Assembly: GCA_021790195.1 (NCBI GenBank)
Contig: JAJYIF010000013.1
Span: 1-64,000 of the forward strand
Source: Nitrospirota bacterium
GTDB lineage: Bacteria > Nitrospirota > Thermodesulfovibrionia > Thermodesulfovibrionales > UBA9159
Direction: 5' to 3'
DNA length: 64,000 nt
The notes under the pieces were generated by a model that saw only the letters and a program-made list of their open reading frames with translations, ran no database searches and had not been told where the DNA came from. Both the position numbers and the translations under genes were made by a program. Shown here one piece after another: positions 8,731 to 18,800 of the stretch (position 1 is its first letter; each line of letters opens with the position of its first letter).

Positions 8731-8776
8731 TCCCCCGGCAAACTCCTTGCGGAAAGGGGTTGCTTCGGGGGATTGT
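8731..8776 (+). terminator. Hairpin terminator or attenuator between rplT and pheS
   Basis: TCCCCCG-GCAA (8731-8741) pairs with TTGC-TT-CGGGGGA (8760-8772), with a short inner CTCC/GGGG stem and a following TTGTTTTA. It ends about 40 nt before pheS, so it could end the ribosomal transcript or modulate read-through into pheST. I see no run of Phe codons for a classical leader peptide. Confidence 0.55.
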
Positions 8777-8817
8777 TTTATGATGGCGACATATACATTA
8801 TTGCGCCGGGTGATTTG

Positions 8818-9831
8818 ATGGCTGATATGGAAGACATAAGGAAGGCGTTCGCGGACGAGCTGAGTTCGTCGGAGACCTTTGCCGGGCTTCAGCAATTGAA
8901 GGTCAAGTACCTCGGCAAGAAGGGCGTACTCACCTCCAGGCTCAGACTTCTATCTACAATCCCTGCGGAGGAAAGACCGGCCTACGGCAAGCTCATAAAC
9001 GATCTCAAGATACTCATCGAGTCGGCCCTGGAAGAGAAGGAAGCCGGGCTTAAAAAGACTGAACGGGACAGGAATTTCGCTCTGGAGGCGCTGGACGTGA
9101 CCCTTCCCGGGAAATACGCCGTCCCCGGCAGGTCGCATCCGCTGAGCCGGGTCCTGAAAGAAATAACGGACATCTTTGTCAACATGGGTTTCGACGTAGA
9201 AGTCGGCCCTGAGGTGGAGCTCGATTACTACAATTTCGAGGCGCTCAACATACCCAGGGACCATCCTGCCAGAGACATGCAGGACACATTTTATATAACC
9301 GATGACGTAATAATGAGGACCCAGACTTCTCCGGTCCAGGTCAGGACCATGGAGAAGCGGAAGCCGCCCCTTAAGATCATATCACCCGGAAAGGTTTACC
9401 GCTGTGACGCGGACGTTACCCATTCGCCCATGTTCCATCAGGTCGAGGGTCTTATGGTCGACACGGACATATCCTTCAGCGATCTTAAGGGGGTCCTCGA
9501 AATTTTTGTGCACCGCATGTTCTCGAAAGACACCCCTGTCAGGTTCAGGCCGAGTTTCTTTCCTTTCACGGAGCCGAGCGCGGAGATCGATATAGGCTGC
9601 ATACTTTGCGGGGGCTCAGGATGCCGGGTATGCAAGGGTTCGGGATGGCTGGAGGTGCTCGGCGCCGGAATGGTGCATCCGCGAGTCTTCGAGATGGCCG
9701 GCTATGACTCTGAGTTATACACCGGCTTTGCCTTCGGCCTCGGCGTCGAGAGGATAACTATGCTCAAATATGCCATCGACGATATAAGGTTGTTCTATGA
9801 GAACGATACCAGATTCCTGAGGCAATTTTAG
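8818..9831 (+). CDS. pheS: Phenylalanyl-tRNA synthetase alpha subunit
   Basis: 337 residues from ATG 8818. An upstream in-frame ATG at 8780 falls in the U-tract of the terminator and is rejected. It is the catalytic subunit of the alpha2-beta2 enzyme. The N-terminal coiled coil is followed by motif 1 ('[10 protein letters not shown]'), the activation region 'RDMQDTFYI', motif 2 around '[12 protein letters not shown]' and motif 3 '[14 protein letters not shown]'. A Cys-rich loop '[14 protein letters not shown]' is the bacterial PheS insertion. It is separated from pheT by one base, so translation is coupled. Confidence 0.95.
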   Translation: MADMEDIRKAFADELSSSETFAGLQQLKVKYLGKKGVLTSRLRLLSTIPAEERPAYGKLINDLKILIESALEEKEAGLKKTERDRNFALEALDVTLPGKYAVPGRSHPLSRVLKEITDIFVNMGFDVEVGPEVELDYYNFEALNIPRDHPARDMQDTFYITDDVIMRTQTSPVQVRTMEKRKPPLKIISPGKVYRCDADVTHSPMFHQVEGLMVDTDISFSDLKGVLEIFVHRMFSKDTPVRFRPSFFPFTEPSAEIDIGCILCGGSGCRVCKGSGWLEVLGAGMVHPRVFEMAGYDSELYTGFAFGLGVERITMLKYAIDDIRLFYENDTRFLRQF

Positions 9832-9832
9832 A

Positions 9833-11887
9833 ATGCGCGTACCCATTGAGTGGCTGAAAGAGTTCGTCGATTTTTCCATGAGTCCTCAAGAGCTTGCCTT
9901 GAAGCTTACCATGGCGGGTCTGGAGGTCGAAGGGATGGAGAGTATTGACGGCGATACGGTCCTCGAAGTCAACGTGACACCGAACAGGCCCGACTGCCTT
10001 AGCGTCCTAGGTATTGCGCGGGAAGTCTCCGCACTTCTGAACCTGACTCTCAGATTCCCTGGTTCCGGTATAACGGAGAGCGGCGAATCCACGGTCCGCG
10101 TCGAGATTTCGGACGAAGAACTTTGTCATCGCTACGCAGGAAGAGAGATCCGGGGCGTCCGGATCGGCGAGTCTCCCGACCTCATGAAGAAGAGGCTCGA
10201 AAAATGCGGCATGAGGCCGATCAACAACGTGGTGGACATAACAAACTACGTTCTTCTCGAGATGGGCCATCCACTTCATGCCTTCGACATGGACAAACTA
10301 AAGGGAAACAGAATAAGGGTCGCGAAGGCTGGGACTGGAAGCAGGATGACCACGCTTGACGGAGCGGAACGTTCGTTGCCGGAAGAGTCGCTCCTGATAT
10401 GGGACGCAGAGCGGCCCGTGGCGGTTGCGGGCGTCATGGGAGGAGCAGATACTGAAGTTACAAGCGGGACAAGGAATGTCTTTCTCGAAAGCGCCTACTT
10501 TCTGCCCTCTTCGGTCAGGAGGACTTCGAAGGCCCTCGGGCTCAAGACGGAGTCCGCATACAGGTTCGAAAGGGGCGCCGATATCGAGTTTCTCGAAAAG
10601 GCGCTCGACAGGGCCGCTTCTCTGATGGCTGAGCTTGCCGGAGGGCAGATATCGAAGAAAGAGGATGTCTATCCCAGACCGTTTAGGGAGATGAGCATAA
10701 AGGTCAGATACGAGAGGGTCAACAGGGTGCTCGGCACATCCATTTCAAATGCAGATATGGTTGATATGGTCCGCCGCCTTGGCCTTGGAGTATCGGCCGG
10801 GGAAGGCGCTTTCAGCGTCTCGCCGCCGTCTTTCAGGACTGATATACAGCGGGAGATCGACGTAATAGAGGAAATCGCGAGGTTCTACGGCTACGACAGG
10901 ATTCAGGTGACGGTTCCGAAGACACCGGTTGGGGCCGAGGGAAAAGACGGTCTCTATCGCAGTATGCCGGGTATAAAGGAGTCTTTCAGGCGCGCCGGAT
11001 TCAGTGAAGCGATTAACTACAGTTTCATGGGCCGCAGGATGCTCGACCTGATGAATATAGGGGAGGCCGATTTCCGCCGCAAAACTATCCGGCTGAGGAA
11101 CCCTCTGAACGAGGAAGAGGGGCTCTTGAGGACGACGCTTATACCTTCGCTGATCCAGAACCTCGTTTATAACCTTTCGATGGGGAGCAAGGACGTGAAA
11201 CTCTTCGAGGTGTCCCGTGTCTTCATTGAGCGGGGGGGCACGCTTCCCGAGGAAAGCCACAACCTCGGGGCCATCTGTTTCATTGAGAAAGCGCCGTCGC
11301 TGTGGAAGGAGGAGGCCCCGGATTTCTATATTGTCAAAGGCGTTTTTGAAGCGCTGATGGACGATCTAAAGATCAGCGATTATTCTTTCAGCAGATCTTC
11401 GGAACCCTTCCTCCATCCGGGCAAATCGTGCGATGTCATGGTTTCCGGCAAGAAGCTGGGCTTTTTGGGTGACCTCCATCCGGGAATCGTGGAAGGCCTC
11501 GGGCTCAAGATATCGCGGCCCGAGATAATCGTCGCCGAGCTTTATCTCGACGAACTCGTTCCGCTGGCCAAGACCTCGCGCAAATATACTCTCTTGCCGA
11601 GGTATCCATATATCGAAAGGGATATTGCCCTGATCGTCGACAACTCGCTTCCGGCAGCCTATGTTATGGAAAGGATCAGGAGCTATTCCTCGGAGCTTAT
11701 GGAGGATGTGACAATCTTCGATTCCTACAGGGGAAAGAATATACCGGAGGGGAAGAAGAGCCTTGCCTTTGCAGTGCGGTACAGGTCGAAGCAAAGGACC
11801 CTTACCGACTCCGAGATTGAAGAAGTCCACAAAAAGCTTGTTGCATACCTCGCCGAAAAGACAGCCGGGGTCGTAAGAGGAGCCTAG
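9833..11887 (+). CDS. pheT: Phenylalanyl-tRNA synthetase beta subunit, short form
   Basis: 684 residues, about 110 shorter than the usual beta subunit of about 795. The N terminus 'PIEWLKEFVDF...GLEVEGME' joins almost directly to 'VLEVNVTPNRPDCLS'. In the normal protein these are separated by the EMAPII-like tRNA-binding OB domain (about residues 40-150). The frame is continuous, so the domain is absent rather than frameshifted. The remaining B3/B4 editing and B5 domains and the C-terminal anticodon-binding domain ('PYIERDIALIVD') are present. It works with PheS to charge tRNA-Phe and edit Tyr-tRNA-Phe. Confidence 0.95.
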   Translation: MRVPIEWLKEFVDFSMSPQELALKLTMAGLEVEGMESIDGDTVLEVNVTPNRPDCLSVLGIAREVSALLNLTLRFPGSGITESGESTVRVEISDEELCHRYAGREIRGVRIGESPDLMKKRLEKCGMRPINNVVDITNYVLLEMGHPLHAFDMDKLKGNRIRVAKAGTGSRMTTLDGAERSLPEESLLIWDAERPVAVAGVMGGADTEVTSGTRNVFLESAYFLPSSVRRTSKALGLKTESAYRFERGADIEFLEKALDRAASLMAELAGGQISKKEDVYPRPFREMSIKVRYERVNRVLGTSISNADMVDMVRRLGLGVSAGEGAFSVSPPSFRTDIQREIDVIEEIARFYGYDRIQVTVPKTPVGAEGKDGLYRSMPGIKESFRRAGFSEAINYSFMGRRMLDLMNIGEADFRRKTIRLRNPLNEEEGLLRTTLIPSLIQNLVYNLSMGSKDVKLFEVSRVFIERGGTLPEESHNLGAICFIEKAPSLWKEEAPDFYIVKGVFEALMDDLKISDYSFSRSSEPFLHPGKSCDVMVSGKKLGFLGDLHPGIVEGLGLKISRPEIIVAELYLDELVPLAKTSRKYTLLPRYPYIERDIALIVDNSLPAAYVMERIRSYSSELMEDVTIFDSYRGKNIPEGKKSLAFAVRYRSKQRTLTDSEIEEVHKKLVAYLAEKTAGVVRGA

Positions 11888-12022
11888 CACAAATTGTCCG
11901 CACAGAGTCGCAAGGCCTGCCGGTAGACAGGGGCGCAAAGAAGAAATTACTGTCTTTTATCTTCCTCTATGATTTCTGTGCCCTGCGGCTGACCGATCTT
12001 CTCCAGGTTATATGGTTCCTGA

Positions 12023-12232
12023 CTATGAGCCGCTCGCGACTTTGTAACCCGCATTCGTGATGGCCTTTTCTATGTCCGCCTTTGCCACTGCTTTCTCGTC
12101 GAACTTTACTTTGACTGTTCCGATTTGAACGTCCGAACTTTGGATGCCCTTTAAGGCGTCAACCGCTTTCTTGACCCTCATCACGCAATGCTGACAACTC
12201 ATCCCTTCGACTTTAAGAGTAGTATCCGTCAT
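12023..12232 (-). CDS. CopZ/MerP-like heavy-metal-binding (HMA) protein
   Basis: 69 residues from ATG 12232, which has AAGGAG 7 nt upstream; a longer frame from 12256 lacks a ribosome site. It is a single HMA ferredoxin-like fold with the metal motif 'GMSCQHCVMRVKKAV' (C-x-x-C) and the end 'AITNAGYKV'. It probably carries Cu(I) or another soft metal to a P-type ATPase or regulator not in this window. There is no export signal, so it is cytoplasmic. It is convergent with pheT and downstream of the nuclease operon. Confidence 0.88.
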   Translation of the reverse strand: MTDTTLKVEGMSCQHCVMRVKKAVDALKGIQSSDVQIGTVKVKFDEKAVAKADIEKAITNAGYKVASGS

Positions 12233-12285
12233 ACCAAATTCTCCTTTCGCATACAATTATCTTTTGTTTATTCTAACCTATTGTG

Positions 12286-13023
12286 TCAACTGCGGTCACA
12301 TTTTTCCGCGCCGGGACACGTATCGCACTCTGTCGTATTGGCCTGTAACGAGGCAATTTCTCTAAGGGTCCTCTGCAAGACCAGTTCCGATTCCCCGTCC
12401 ACAAAGTCCCTGATCACGAGGTAGTCGCTTTTCATACCCGAAATCCTCTCAGCGAAGGTCTCAAAATCGTCTCCAGATTCGTATCTAGGGAAACAGCCCT
12501 TTTTAAGATGTATCATGCGCGCCCCGACACGGACAGGCTCGCCTGTTTCCTGCGTCAGGAATTTTTCGAGCGTTAGTTTGTAGACGTAGGCCTGCAAATA
12601 GTGATAAGACATCATGCAATCGCAGTTCTTTATCTCGAGTACGGTTATTCCGATGCCGCTCTCTGACCTTTCGGAGAGAATGAGGTCCGGTTTCAGCATC
12701 TTTACCCTCAGGCCGATGTTGTTCCATGAATAGAATTCCGTATCCACCTTCCTATTAAGAGTATAAAGTCCTTCGGCTTGAAGAAGATCGATCACCCGCA
12801 AAGCCTTTTTTATCCCGCATCCGGCCTCCTCCGAGACCCTCCGGTCTACGACTTCTTCGAAGAGATTCCCCTTCCGGCTCGCGATCCGGGAGTAAGGTAT
12901 ATGGATATTCCTTGTATTGGACAGGTAGAGAAAATACGGGCACTTAATGTAGTATCTTGCCCTGGAGGGAATGAACTTGAGATGTATTTTGCCGGGGGAT
13001 TTGATCATATCGGTCCGAGTCAT
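12286..13023 (-). CDS. Cas4-like Fe-S PD-(D/E)XK nuclease, third gene of the addAB operon
   Basis: 245 residues. It has the full Cas4/AddB-type arrangement: one Cys near the N terminus (C28 in 'IKCPYFLYL') and three near the C terminus ('ECDTCPGAEKC') that would bind a [4Fe-4S] cluster. The nuclease core between is 'KPDLILSE' (D113), 'ITVLEIKN' (E130, K132) and a following Q144. It starts 18 nt after addB, so all three nuclease genes are probably co-transcribed. No cas genes or repeats are nearby, so a CRISPR adaptation role is unlikely. I infer a 5'-end-processing or recombination accessory of AddAB. The exact role is unknown. Confidence 0.75.
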   Translation of the reverse strand: MTRTDMIKSPGKIHLKFIPSRARYYIKCPYFLYLSNTRNIHIPYSRIASRKGNLFEEVVDRRVSEEAGCGIKKALRVIDLLQAEGLYTLNRKVDTEFYSWNNIGLRVKMLKPDLILSERSESGIGITVLEIKNCDCMMSYHYLQAYVYKLTLEKFLTQETGEPVRVGARMIHLKKGCFPRYESGDDFETFAERISGMKSDYLVIRDFVDGESELVLQRTLREIASLQANTTECDTCPGAEKCDRS

Positions 13024-13041
13024 AAGATTTTGCCGCCAGGC

Positions 13042-15879
13042 CTATGCAGTGACCCATTGTGTTCCGCAAATATGCTGAAAGTCGCACTTGGGACAACTGC
13101 CCTTTCTGTCCCGCGCTGCTCCAAACGGAACATCCGGATCGACTATCTCCCTGAGAAGACCGGAAATGACGGCCTTTAATGCATCGAAATTTGCGTCCCG
13201 ATCCTGTGCCTCGAAGAGGGGAAGCTCGATAGTCTTGTCTATCGCGGACCTGCCGAGAAGCAGAAACATAGCCCTCAAATTTTCTATCTTTATGCCGGTG
13301 CATTCCGAATATAGAATAAGATAAAAAGGCAGTTGAAGACTTCCTATGGCTTCATTCCATGAATCCCTGTCGTCCTGATCAAGCCTTCCGAAGTTGATGC
13401 TCAGGTTGCTTACCGACGAACCGCTCTTGTAATCAAGAATATGTATCGTGCGGTCCCTTCTTTCGACTATGTCCAGCCGCCCTTTCAGCTTGAATGAGTC
13501 TATATTCGCCTCGAAGGGCTCCTCCACTCCGATGATCATCACTTCTTTCTCGTTGACAAGCGGTATGCGATACTTCCGGAGATAATCACTCAGGTGGGCC
13601 TTGATCTGGGCCTTGAGAAGATACGCGGCGCCGGCAGGATTATCACCGTATTCCCGGATGAAAAGGTTCTCGACCAGGTTGTCCATTTCCTCCTGGTCCA
13701 TATCGGCCTCCTTCAGGACCCTGTTCTTTCTTCTTGAGAAATAGGTCGAAAGGACGCGGTGAATAAACTTGCCGATGTCGGCCCTTTCAATGTCGCCCGT
13801 GATTTCCTCCTTCCTTCCGAGATCGAGCACACAGCTATAGTAGAAGCGAAGCGGGCAAGTGAGATACGTATCAAGCACTGTGGCGCTGTAAGCGAAATCC
13901 TTCAGAAAGCCGATTACCTCTTCATCCTTGGGGACGGCCGCGGGCGTATCATTGCCGAGCTTCACCTTATATTGAACAGCCTGCACATAATCCGCGGCCT
14001 TTGTCGATCTGTCCCTCTTCTGTCTTTCCCAGAGGAGATTCTCCACGAAGCGGGACCTTTCCTTTGAGTCATTCTCTATAAAGAAGATGTGCGCTTCCTT
14101 AGCGCCTCTTATAAGATTCTCAAAGTAGTAGGCCAGCAGCTTGTCTTTATCCAGGTATGTCGGGAGTCTCAGGATCTCCCGCGCCTTGAGGGGCAGGAGC
14201 GTGTCCTCCCTGGATGTATCAGGGATCACATCTTCGTTGACGTCGAGGATGAAGACAGTTTCGAACTTTATGTTTCTCGTTTCAAGGAAGCCGAGAATCT
14301 GGGAGCCCTTGAGAGGGGTGCCGGGAAAGGGCACGTGAGCCGTCATGACAAATTTCCTGAAGAACGTGAAATAGCTTGCCCTATCCGCGAACGACATGTC
14401 CTTCATCAGGGATCTTGAGACAGTGTCCAACGCCTTTATAAAAGATTCGGAGAAGGGATGGAAGAGGGGATGGAGGCGCGCAGTGCTATTGTTAAATATG
14501 AATGTGAGGAGCTCCGTGCATTTCGCTGCAAAGTCTCCGATATCCCTGAAAGAGAGAAATCTTTCGATGGTATTAAGATGGATCGTCCGAAGGTGTTTTC
14601 TGATCTCCTCTCCGGCCATGCCCTCCTCTTCCTGACGGAGTTTCTCAACAATGCTGTCCAGCAGGCTCTGGTTGTTCTCTATCTCGGAGAGGGTAACGAA
14701 GGTCCGCGTCCTCGATTTCCGGAGCGCCTCCTCCATTGTGTGAAACATTATCCTTGTTACCTCTGCGTTTCCCCTGCAGTAAATATTTTTTGTGTAGGGG
14801 TGCAGCGCGAACTTCAAATAATCCGGCACGTAAACCCGGTCGTCTTCCATGGACCCTATCAACTCCATGAGGTTGTTGAGGAAGCCGAAGACAGGCGTAC
14901 GGTGCAGAGGATACCCGAGCGAGATGTTGAACTCCTCCTTGTTCAGGCACGTAACGCCATGTCTGAGAAGGGCAAAGAGGGTTTCCGAAGACGGCAGGAC
15001 TATCGTGGTCTTTTCGTCCGGCGGTCCTTCCCGCCGCGTCTTTTCCCTGAGGATGCTTCCGAGTGCGAAGACCTGCCCGTGAGTATCAGGGCTGCTGTAG
15101 AAATGGATCTCCGGTCCATTACCAGGCGTCCCGGTGTCTCGCGTCTCTGTTTCCATGCCGAGCTCCGCCAGTTGCTCTCCAAGACCGGGACCGTCTTGGA
15201 ATATGAAGATGGTTTTTTCGATAGTGAGCAGTTTCTTGAAGATGTCCTTTTCGCTCTTGGTCAGTGCGTAGAATCCTCCGAATATCACCTTCTCGAACCT
15301 GTCTACGCAGCCTTCGAGCACTCTTTCCGCCGCCGTGCGGTACCTCATCGACCTTGTCGCCATTCCCATTTGAGAGACCCTGTCATAAAAGGTCCTGTAA
15401 AAGAAGTGCAGCGACTGAAGCCGGGAGAGTGCGTGCTGCGGTATCATCTCGTCAGTGAATGGCTGGATTTCCTTTATCATGGCAGGCGGTGTTCCCTCGA
15501 TATAAAGCTCCTCAAGGTCTTTGTAAATCTTTATTCCGAGAGAAAAGAAACTGTCAAGGGTGAGAAAACTTTCGCCCCCGAGGCGCTCCGGAGCGCTCCT
15601 GTGGATCTGATGGAGGACGGCAACGGCATCGACCGTCTCTATGCTCCTGACCGGCTGCACGGACTCTCCCGCATACTCAACAAAGTCGTCCATGGAATAG
15701 ATCAAAGGAGGAATGAAACTGCCCTTCTCCCGCTGCGCCAATTCCTTTCTCAGGAAATGCGCCGGTCTTCTTCCCGGGAATACGACAAGGTTGTCGGAGT
15801 AATCCCTGTCTCGCGGGCTTATAAGGCCTGCCGTCACTTTGATGAGATCCTCATGCGGGCCGATAATCAGCCTGTTCAC
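13042..15879 (-). CDS. addB: AddB/RexB-like subunit of a RecBCD-type helicase-nuclease
   Basis: 945 residues. The N-terminal half looks like an inactive helicase domain: no Walker A GKT is visible. The C-terminal part is a RecB-type nuclease with an Fe-S staple. 'LTCPLRFYYSC' supplies the upstream Cys, 'KGRLDIVERR...HILDYKSG' supplies the catalytic Asp and Asp-x-Lys, and 'CPKCDFQHIC' closes the cluster. With AddA it resects double-strand breaks and loads RecA. It overlaps addA by 4 nt (ATGA). A long open frame on the opposite strand (14458-15912) is a shadow. Confidence 0.85.
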   Translation of the reverse strand: MNRLIIGPHEDLIKVTAGLISPRDRDYSDNLVVFPGRRPAHFLRKELAQREKGSFIPPLIYSMDDFVEYAGESVQPVRSIETVDAVAVLHQIHRSAPERLGGESFLTLDSFFSLGIKIYKDLEELYIEGTPPAMIKEIQPFTDEMIPQHALSRLQSLHFFYRTFYDRVSQMGMATRSMRYRTAAERVLEGCVDRFEKVIFGGFYALTKSEKDIFKKLLTIEKTIFIFQDGPGLGEQLAELGMETETRDTGTPGNGPEIHFYSSPDTHGQVFALGSILREKTRREGPPDEKTTIVLPSSETLFALLRHGVTCLNKEEFNISLGYPLHRTPVFGFLNNLMELIGSMEDDRVYVPDYLKFALHPYTKNIYCRGNAEVTRIMFHTMEEALRKSRTRTFVTLSEIENNQSLLDSIVEKLRQEEEGMAGEEIRKHLRTIHLNTIERFLSFRDIGDFAAKCTELLTFIFNNSTARLHPLFHPFSESFIKALDTVSRSLMKDMSFADRASYFTFFRKFVMTAHVPFPGTPLKGSQILGFLETRNIKFETVFILDVNEDVIPDTSREDTLLPLKAREILRLPTYLDKDKLLAYYFENLIRGAKEAHIFFIENDSKERSRFVENLLWERQKRDRSTKAADYVQAVQYKVKLGNDTPAAVPKDEEVIGFLKDFAYSATVLDTYLTCPLRFYYSCVLDLGRKEEITGDIERADIGKFIHRVLSTYFSRRKNRVLKEADMDQEEMDNLVENLFIREYGDNPAGAAYLLKAQIKAHLSDYLRKYRIPLVNEKEVMIIGVEEPFEANIDSFKLKGRLDIVERRDRTIHILDYKSGSSVSNLSINFGRLDQDDRDSWNEAIGSLQLPFYLILYSECTGIKIENLRAMFLLLGRSAIDKTIELPLFEAQDRDANFDALKAVISGLLREIVDPDVPFGAARDRKGSCPKCDFQHICGTQWVTA

Positions 15880-18800
15880 AGCACTGTCCTGATCTCTCCG
15901 AGGTCCACGTAAACTAGCCTGCCTTCGATACGCCTGCCCGGATAGATGTCTTTTGCAATCCGCATGTATTTCTTCAGCTGTGCCCTGTATTTCTCTTCGC
16001 TCAGGCCTTCTGCCCCGGTCTTGAAGTCGAGGACGGTAATCTTGTCCGGGTCGATCACGACCCTGTCCATCCTGAAAAGGTGTCCCTGCTCGTCCGAGAA
16101 CTCCTGCTCCCTTTTGACCTCTCTGGCGGGACGGCGCTCGAAATAAGCAACGACCTCCTTGCGGCCGAAGAGACGGAGAAGAAGCTCTTTTGCCCCTTCT
16201 GCGGCCGGGTCCCGTCCCGTTCCGGAGCTGATCTTCTTGATAATGTCCTCAATCATGCCGGCCATCTCTGCCTGCACATATTCGATATTGTAAAGCACCC
16301 TGTGGATGAATTCCCCGCGCTCTTTTTCGCGGATGCTGATCATCTCGTCGGCCCTGACCTCTGTCTCTATCTGTCCCGGGTGATGTTCAATGCTGTAGAC
16401 ATTTGAAGACCTTGCAGCCGGAATGTCCCCCCTGAGCGGTCTTGCAGCTGCCGCGAAGTCGCCTGCCGGGAGCAGATCGATGGGAAAGGTCTCGTTCTTC
16501 CCCTTCACTCCGATGACATAAAGCTCCTCTTTTGCCCGGGTGAATCCGACATACAGACTGTTGAGCCTGTTCACTCTTTCCTTTGCGGCCTCGGCTTCGT
16601 AAAGCCTCTCGAAGGCGGGATCGCTGACCATAGTCTTCTTATTGATCTTGAGCAGGCGCACGCCGTCCTCTTCCTCCTCGATGATATAGTCGAAACCCTT
16701 GTTCCGGTCCTCATAGAGAAGGACAATGACCACGGGGAACCCGAGCCCCTTTGCCTTGTGGATCGTCATTACCTTGACGGCGTCGAGGGCCTTGGGCACG
16801 TCCATGTTCCATTCGGATTCACTGCTGTCGCCGTCGCCGGCGAAGTCGAGGAAGTCCCTTATGCTGTTGTATCCGGCCCCCTCGAATTCCTTGACCGCTT
16901 CGAGGACCTTGACAAGGGCCGCCTCTTCGTCCGCGAGCGTCTCAAAGACCTTGAAAACGCTGTATGCCTCGGTCACGAGGTCGTAGATCGGGAAATATCC
17001 GGAGGCCTTGAAAAGGCCTGCAAAGTACCTCTCCCATAGCGCCGGAAACTCTTTCTGAAACGACTTGTAAAGCGGAGAGCGCGCCCTGGAAGCGAAGAGA
17101 AACCCTTTTAATCTCTCGGGGGTGATATCCGGCTGGTCTCTCTGCAGCAGCCGTGTTGAGATCTCGCCGCTTATGAACGCGGCAAAAGAGAGGTCATCCA
17201 TGGGGGAATCGAGGAATTTCAGAAGGGCGACGATCTCGCCGGTTATCTTCCTTCTTCTTATGTCGAGGTTGCTGTAGGAGATGAAGTCGATGTCCTTCTC
17301 ATTCAGCCAGAGCGTGGTCTTCACAACGTCTTCGTTCCTCTGGGTCAGTATAGCGATGTCCCCGCAGCCGAACCCGCGGGATCTCAGCTCTGAAACGAGG
17401 TCCTGTATGACCTCCCGTTCACGGGGGGTCTCGTCATCCCTCTCACGGATTATGACTTCGCAGTATCCGTGGGAACTGCCGTCCCTCGCGCATTGAACAT
17501 AATCGGTCAACCCGCTCCTCGCTCCGGCATCCCTGTATTTGTCATTGCCGGCCACAATTTCCTTGAATACCCTCTCGTTGAAATCAAGAATTTTCCCCAG
17601 GCTCCGGCGGTTTGTCGTAAGTTCTCTTACATAGTGAACCGCGGATGGGAAGGGGTTGGTGCGTTCAGACTCTCTCATTATCGTATAATCGGCGTTCCGG
17701 AAGCCGTAGATCGCCTGTTTTGTGTCGCCTACGACAAAGAGACTCCCCTTCTGCGACAAGGCGTTCTCAAGAAGCGGGAAAAGGTTTCTCCACTGGATGA
17801 GGGAGGTGTCCTGGAATTCGTCTATCAGAAAATGGTAGATGGTTTCGCCGATCCTGAAATAGATGTCCGGGACAATCTCCTCGTTTATGTATTCCGCAAG
17901 GTTTCTGTTTATATCTTCGATAAACACCTTGCCCTGACGCCTCTTGACGGATTCGACGGTCTCTCTGAATGACTCGTAGACCTTCAGATACGGCATCGAA
18001 CGGGACCGGACCTGGAGGGCAATATACCCGTTGATAAGGTTGCACACGTCTTCCCACTGTCCGACAACCCGATCGAACATGGCGTCAAGGTCTGCCCGGC
18101 CTTTTAAGGGTTTCCTGACCGGAGGGGTTTTGAGTCCCTTTCCGATCAGATCGGCAAAACTCCCCGTCCTTACGGTTTCGAGAATCGCGCCGAAGGACGA
18201 GTTTTCCCGTCTCGGGAGTCCCGACCCGGCGATCTCACTATCAAGTTCCTCAACAGCAGTCTTTATCTCATCCTTTATTTTTTCAAAAGTCCGTGAGTAG
18301 TCTGTAACCACAGGATTCTTGCCGGTCGACGACAGTTTTCCATAGAGGTTTTTCACTTCTTCCAGGATGACGGACGAGGGGTCCCACATATAGGCCTCCC
18401 GGCCCTGCTTGCTCTCCTGAATTGCAGAAATTATGTCGAGAAGCAGTTGCGCCTCCTTCGTGCCCTCCCGGACTTCCCTGAGGAAGAGATCAAATGAATA
18501 TCCCATGAGGGCGTCCTTATTCATGAGGATGTCAAACTCAGTGTTAAAGCCGAAGTCGATCGCCGAGGTCTTGAAGATCGAGGTCATGAAGCTGTCTATT
18601 GTCCTAACCTCGAAATCAGCATAGTCGCAGAGTATCTTCTCCACCATTTGGCCGGCGCGCTCCGCCAGTCTTTCACTGTCTATCGAGACCGCCTCAAGCA
18701 TTTGGACGGTCATCTCCGGTTCGCCGAAATGGAGCAGCTTGAGCCATTCGATGATCCTCTCCCTCATTTCCTTGGCGGCATTGTTAGAGAAGGTCACGGC

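Noticed and set aside
8773-8817. Longer pheS start at ATG 8773/8780 region
   Set aside because: It lies in the U-tract of a hairpin; PheS homology begins after 8818.
11895-11945. c-di-GMP-I (GEMM) riboswitch-like string with CGCAAGG and GCGCAAAG
   Set aside because: The three-way core and conserved spacing are not there, and it lies 3' of pheT with no downstream plus-strand gene.
12286-13023. CRISPR-associated Cas4
   Set aside because: Fe-S nuclease layout fits Cas4, but no repeats or other cas genes are in the window and it is operonic with addAB.
14458-15912. 484-aa open frame opposite addB
   Set aside because: Shadow of the addB codon pattern; no domain, and addB motifs on the other strand are clear.
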